Shown piece by piece: positions 6,812-7,815 of a stretch of DNA of 7,815 nucleotides. How positions within the stretch are numbered: position 1 is the stretch's first letter; each line of letters opens with the position of its first letter. This DNA comes from an uncultured Clostridia bacterium (lineage in GTDB: Bacteria > Bacillota > Clostridia > TANB77 > CAG-508): the NCBI GenBank assembly GCA_948517135.1, contig CAORJJ010000022.1, positions 1 through 7,815 of the forward strand, written 5' to 3'. Under the pieces are notes generated by a model. The model was given only the letters and a program-made list of their open reading frames with translations, did no database searches and was not told the origin of the DNA. Made by a program: the position numbers and the translations under genes.

Positions 6812-7748
6812 TTTTCCCTCCAACTGAAATTTGATTTAATGTATTTTTTAGTGAATCAACATTATTGATATTATACACATTAAAATCTTTATTTACTTTT
6901 TTCACAAATCCTGATAATGTTTTTCCAGGTCCTATTTCTATGAATGTATCAATTCCCATATCTATCATTGTTTTTAAACTCTGTTCAAATTTTACAGGAT
7001 TTATTATATGTGCTGATAAAATACTTTTTATATCATCATTTTCTAAATATTCTTTGCCATCAATATTTTTTATAACTTTTGACTCAAAAGAATTAATACT
7101 TATATTTTCAAGTTCCTTTTTTAATTCTATTGATGCTTCTTTTAGCATTTTAGTATGAAATGGTCCTGATGTTTTTAACTCAATTGCTCTTTTGGCACCT
7201 AATTCTTTAGCTTTCTCCATAGCTTCTACTACTGCTTCTTTTTCCCCTGAAATAACAATTTGACCTGGACAATTAAAATTAGCAGGAGCTACAAAACCGC
7301 TTTTTACATCATTACAAACTTTAAACACACTATCTTCATCAAGTCCTAAAATAGCAGACATACTCCAATTTCCTTTTGGGCATAATTCTTGCATTAATTC
7401 GCCTCTTTTTTTTACAATTTGAACTCCGTCTTCAAAAGATATCGCTCCACTATTTATTAAAGCAGAATATTCACCTAAACTTAATCCACATGATGCTACT
7501 ACTTCAATATTTTCTTTTTTTAATAGTTCTAATATTGCAAAACTCATTGTTAATATACAAATTTGAGTATTTTTTGTTTGACTCAAAACATCTTCTGAAG
7601 AATTAAATGTAATATCTGCAACATCTACATCTGTTAATTGTTTTACTCTCTTATACACATTTCTATATTCTTCATATTCATCATATAAATCCTTTCCCAT
7701 TCCAACACTTTGAGCGCCTTGTCCTGGGAATAAAAATCCTATTTTCAT
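6804..7748 (-). CDS. fabD: Malonyl-CoA:ACP transacylase FabD
   Basis: A 314-residue acyltransferase that moves the malonyl group from CoA to the ACP thiol, supplying the extender unit to FabF. Marks: FLFPGQGAQSVGMG (5-18); the nucleophile Ser90 in CGLSLGEYSA; Arg115 (KKRGELMQ), which holds the malonyl carboxylate; APANFNCPGQIVISG (154-168); catalytic His198 in SGPFHTKML; and IEIGPGKTL near the C-terminus. The nucleophile elbow is GLSLG instead of the E. coli GHSLG; I believe this is common among Clostridia and related Bacillota, so I do not read it as a defect. ATG 7748 follows AGGAG (7756-7760) by seven bases. The upstream gene stops only 2 nt before this start, and fabG begins inside the last codons of fabD. 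Confidence 0.96.
   Translation of the reverse strand: MKIGFLFPGQGAQSVGMGKDLYDEYEEYRNVYKRVKQLTDVDVADITFNSSEDVLSQTKNTQICILTMSFAILELLKKENIEVVASCGLSLGEYSALINSGAISFEDGVQIVKKRGELMQELCPKGNWSMSAILGLDEDSVFKVCNDVKSGFVAPANFNCPGQIVISGEKEAVVEAMEKAKELGAKRAIELKTSGPFHTKMLKEASIELKKELENISINSFESKVIKNIDGKEYLENDDIKSILSAHIINPVKFEQSLKTMIDMGIDTFIEIGPGKTLSGFVKKVNKDFNVYNINNVDSLKNTLNQISVGGKNE
6816..6821 (-). promoter_or_regulatory. Ribosome binding site that fixes the fabG start
   Basis: GGAGGG on the minus strand, inside the last codons of fabD (the Val-Gly-Gly-Lys stretch), four bases before ATG 6811. It overlaps the TTG at 6821-6823, so it cannot serve that upstream codon and supports the 244-residue FabG. Confidence 0.8.
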
Positions 7749-7750
7749 TA

Positions 7751-7815
7751 TTATTCTCCTAATCTTTTTTCTAACATATTACAAAATTCACTTATAATAA
7801 GATAATTATCAATAT
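7751..7815 (-). CDS. C-terminal fragment of an upstream gene, possibly acyl carrier protein
   Basis: An open frame enters from the right edge and ends at TAA (7753-7751), two bases before the fabD start. Twenty codons are visible, ending SEFCNMLEKRLGE. The last codons (TTA GGA GAA) double as the fabD ribosome binding site, which is typical of a real upstream operon gene. The amphipathic, charged end would fit the last helix of an acyl carrier protein, and acpP lies directly before fabD in lactobacillus-type clusters. FabK is the other usual neighbour in this position. Twenty residues cannot settle the identity, so no symbol is given. Confidence 0.55.
   Translation of the reverse strand, partial: IDNYLIISEFCNMLEKRLGE

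Noticed and set aside
7479..7481. FabD nucleophile motif GLSLG instead of GHSLG, as a possible inactive enzyme
   Set aside because: The Ser, Arg and His catalytic residues are present, and I recall this Leu variant from other Bacillota FabD proteins.
7577..7587. Palindrome TTTGACTCAAA, resembling FabT half-sites
   Set aside because: The half-sites are one base apart instead of three, and the site is deep inside fabD coding sequence; probably chance.
6865..7606. Plus-strand frames opposite fabD (6865-7158, 7376-7606), hydrophobic enough to suggest membrane proteins
   Set aside because: The hydrophobicity follows from reading the complement of Lys/Glu/Asn-rich codons; fabD on the other strand is fully conserved.

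Overview
This strongly AT-rich window is one continuous minus-strand block of type II fatty acid synthesis (FASII) and acetyl-CoA carboxylase genes. Low G+C, strong AGGAGG-type ribosome binding sites, a zinc-finger AccD separate from AccA, and the order fabD-fabG-fabF-accB-fabZ-accC-accD-accA all point to a low-GC Bacillota (Firmicute). That order is the one I know from streptococci, enterococci and lactobacilli. A fabI as last gene is, as I recall, the lactobacillus arrangement. Class or genus cannot be fixed from this sequence alone; a clostridial or erysipelotrichial relative is equally possible.

Layout in the direction of transcription, right to left: (1) 7815-7751, the last 20 codons of an upstream gene cut by the window edge, possibly an acyl carrier protein; (2) fabD 7748-6804; (3) fabG, best start 6811, to 6077; (4) fabF 6032-4794; (5) accB 4780-4328; (6) fabZ 4284-3859; (7) accC 3849-2512; (8) accD 2497-1655; (9) accA 1634-834; (10) a FabI-type enoyl-ACP reductase 819-46. 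The last 45 bases (45-1) hold no gene and no recognisable terminator. The longest gap between genes is 44 nt. The complement strand carries only shadow frames.

The genes form a nearly complete pathway. AccA, AccB, AccC and AccD make malonyl-CoA, FabD moves malonate to ACP, FabF condenses, FabG reduces the ketone, FabZ dehydrates, and FabI reduces the enoyl group. FabH (initiation), a complete ACP and any regulator such as FabT or FapR are not inside the window and would be expected upstream, to the right. Tight spacing, one 8-nt overlap and stop codons fused to ribosome binding sites indicate a single polycistronic, translationally coupled message.

I found no novel system here. This is core housekeeping metabolism with intact active sites. 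The points worth a second look are modest: the FabI keeps its catalytic residues but has unusual residues in the cofactor and inhibitor pocket; a short direct-repeat cluster spans the accB stop codon; a weak FabT-like sequence lies at the fabG/fabF junction; and fabG has a misleading TTG start upstream of the real one.
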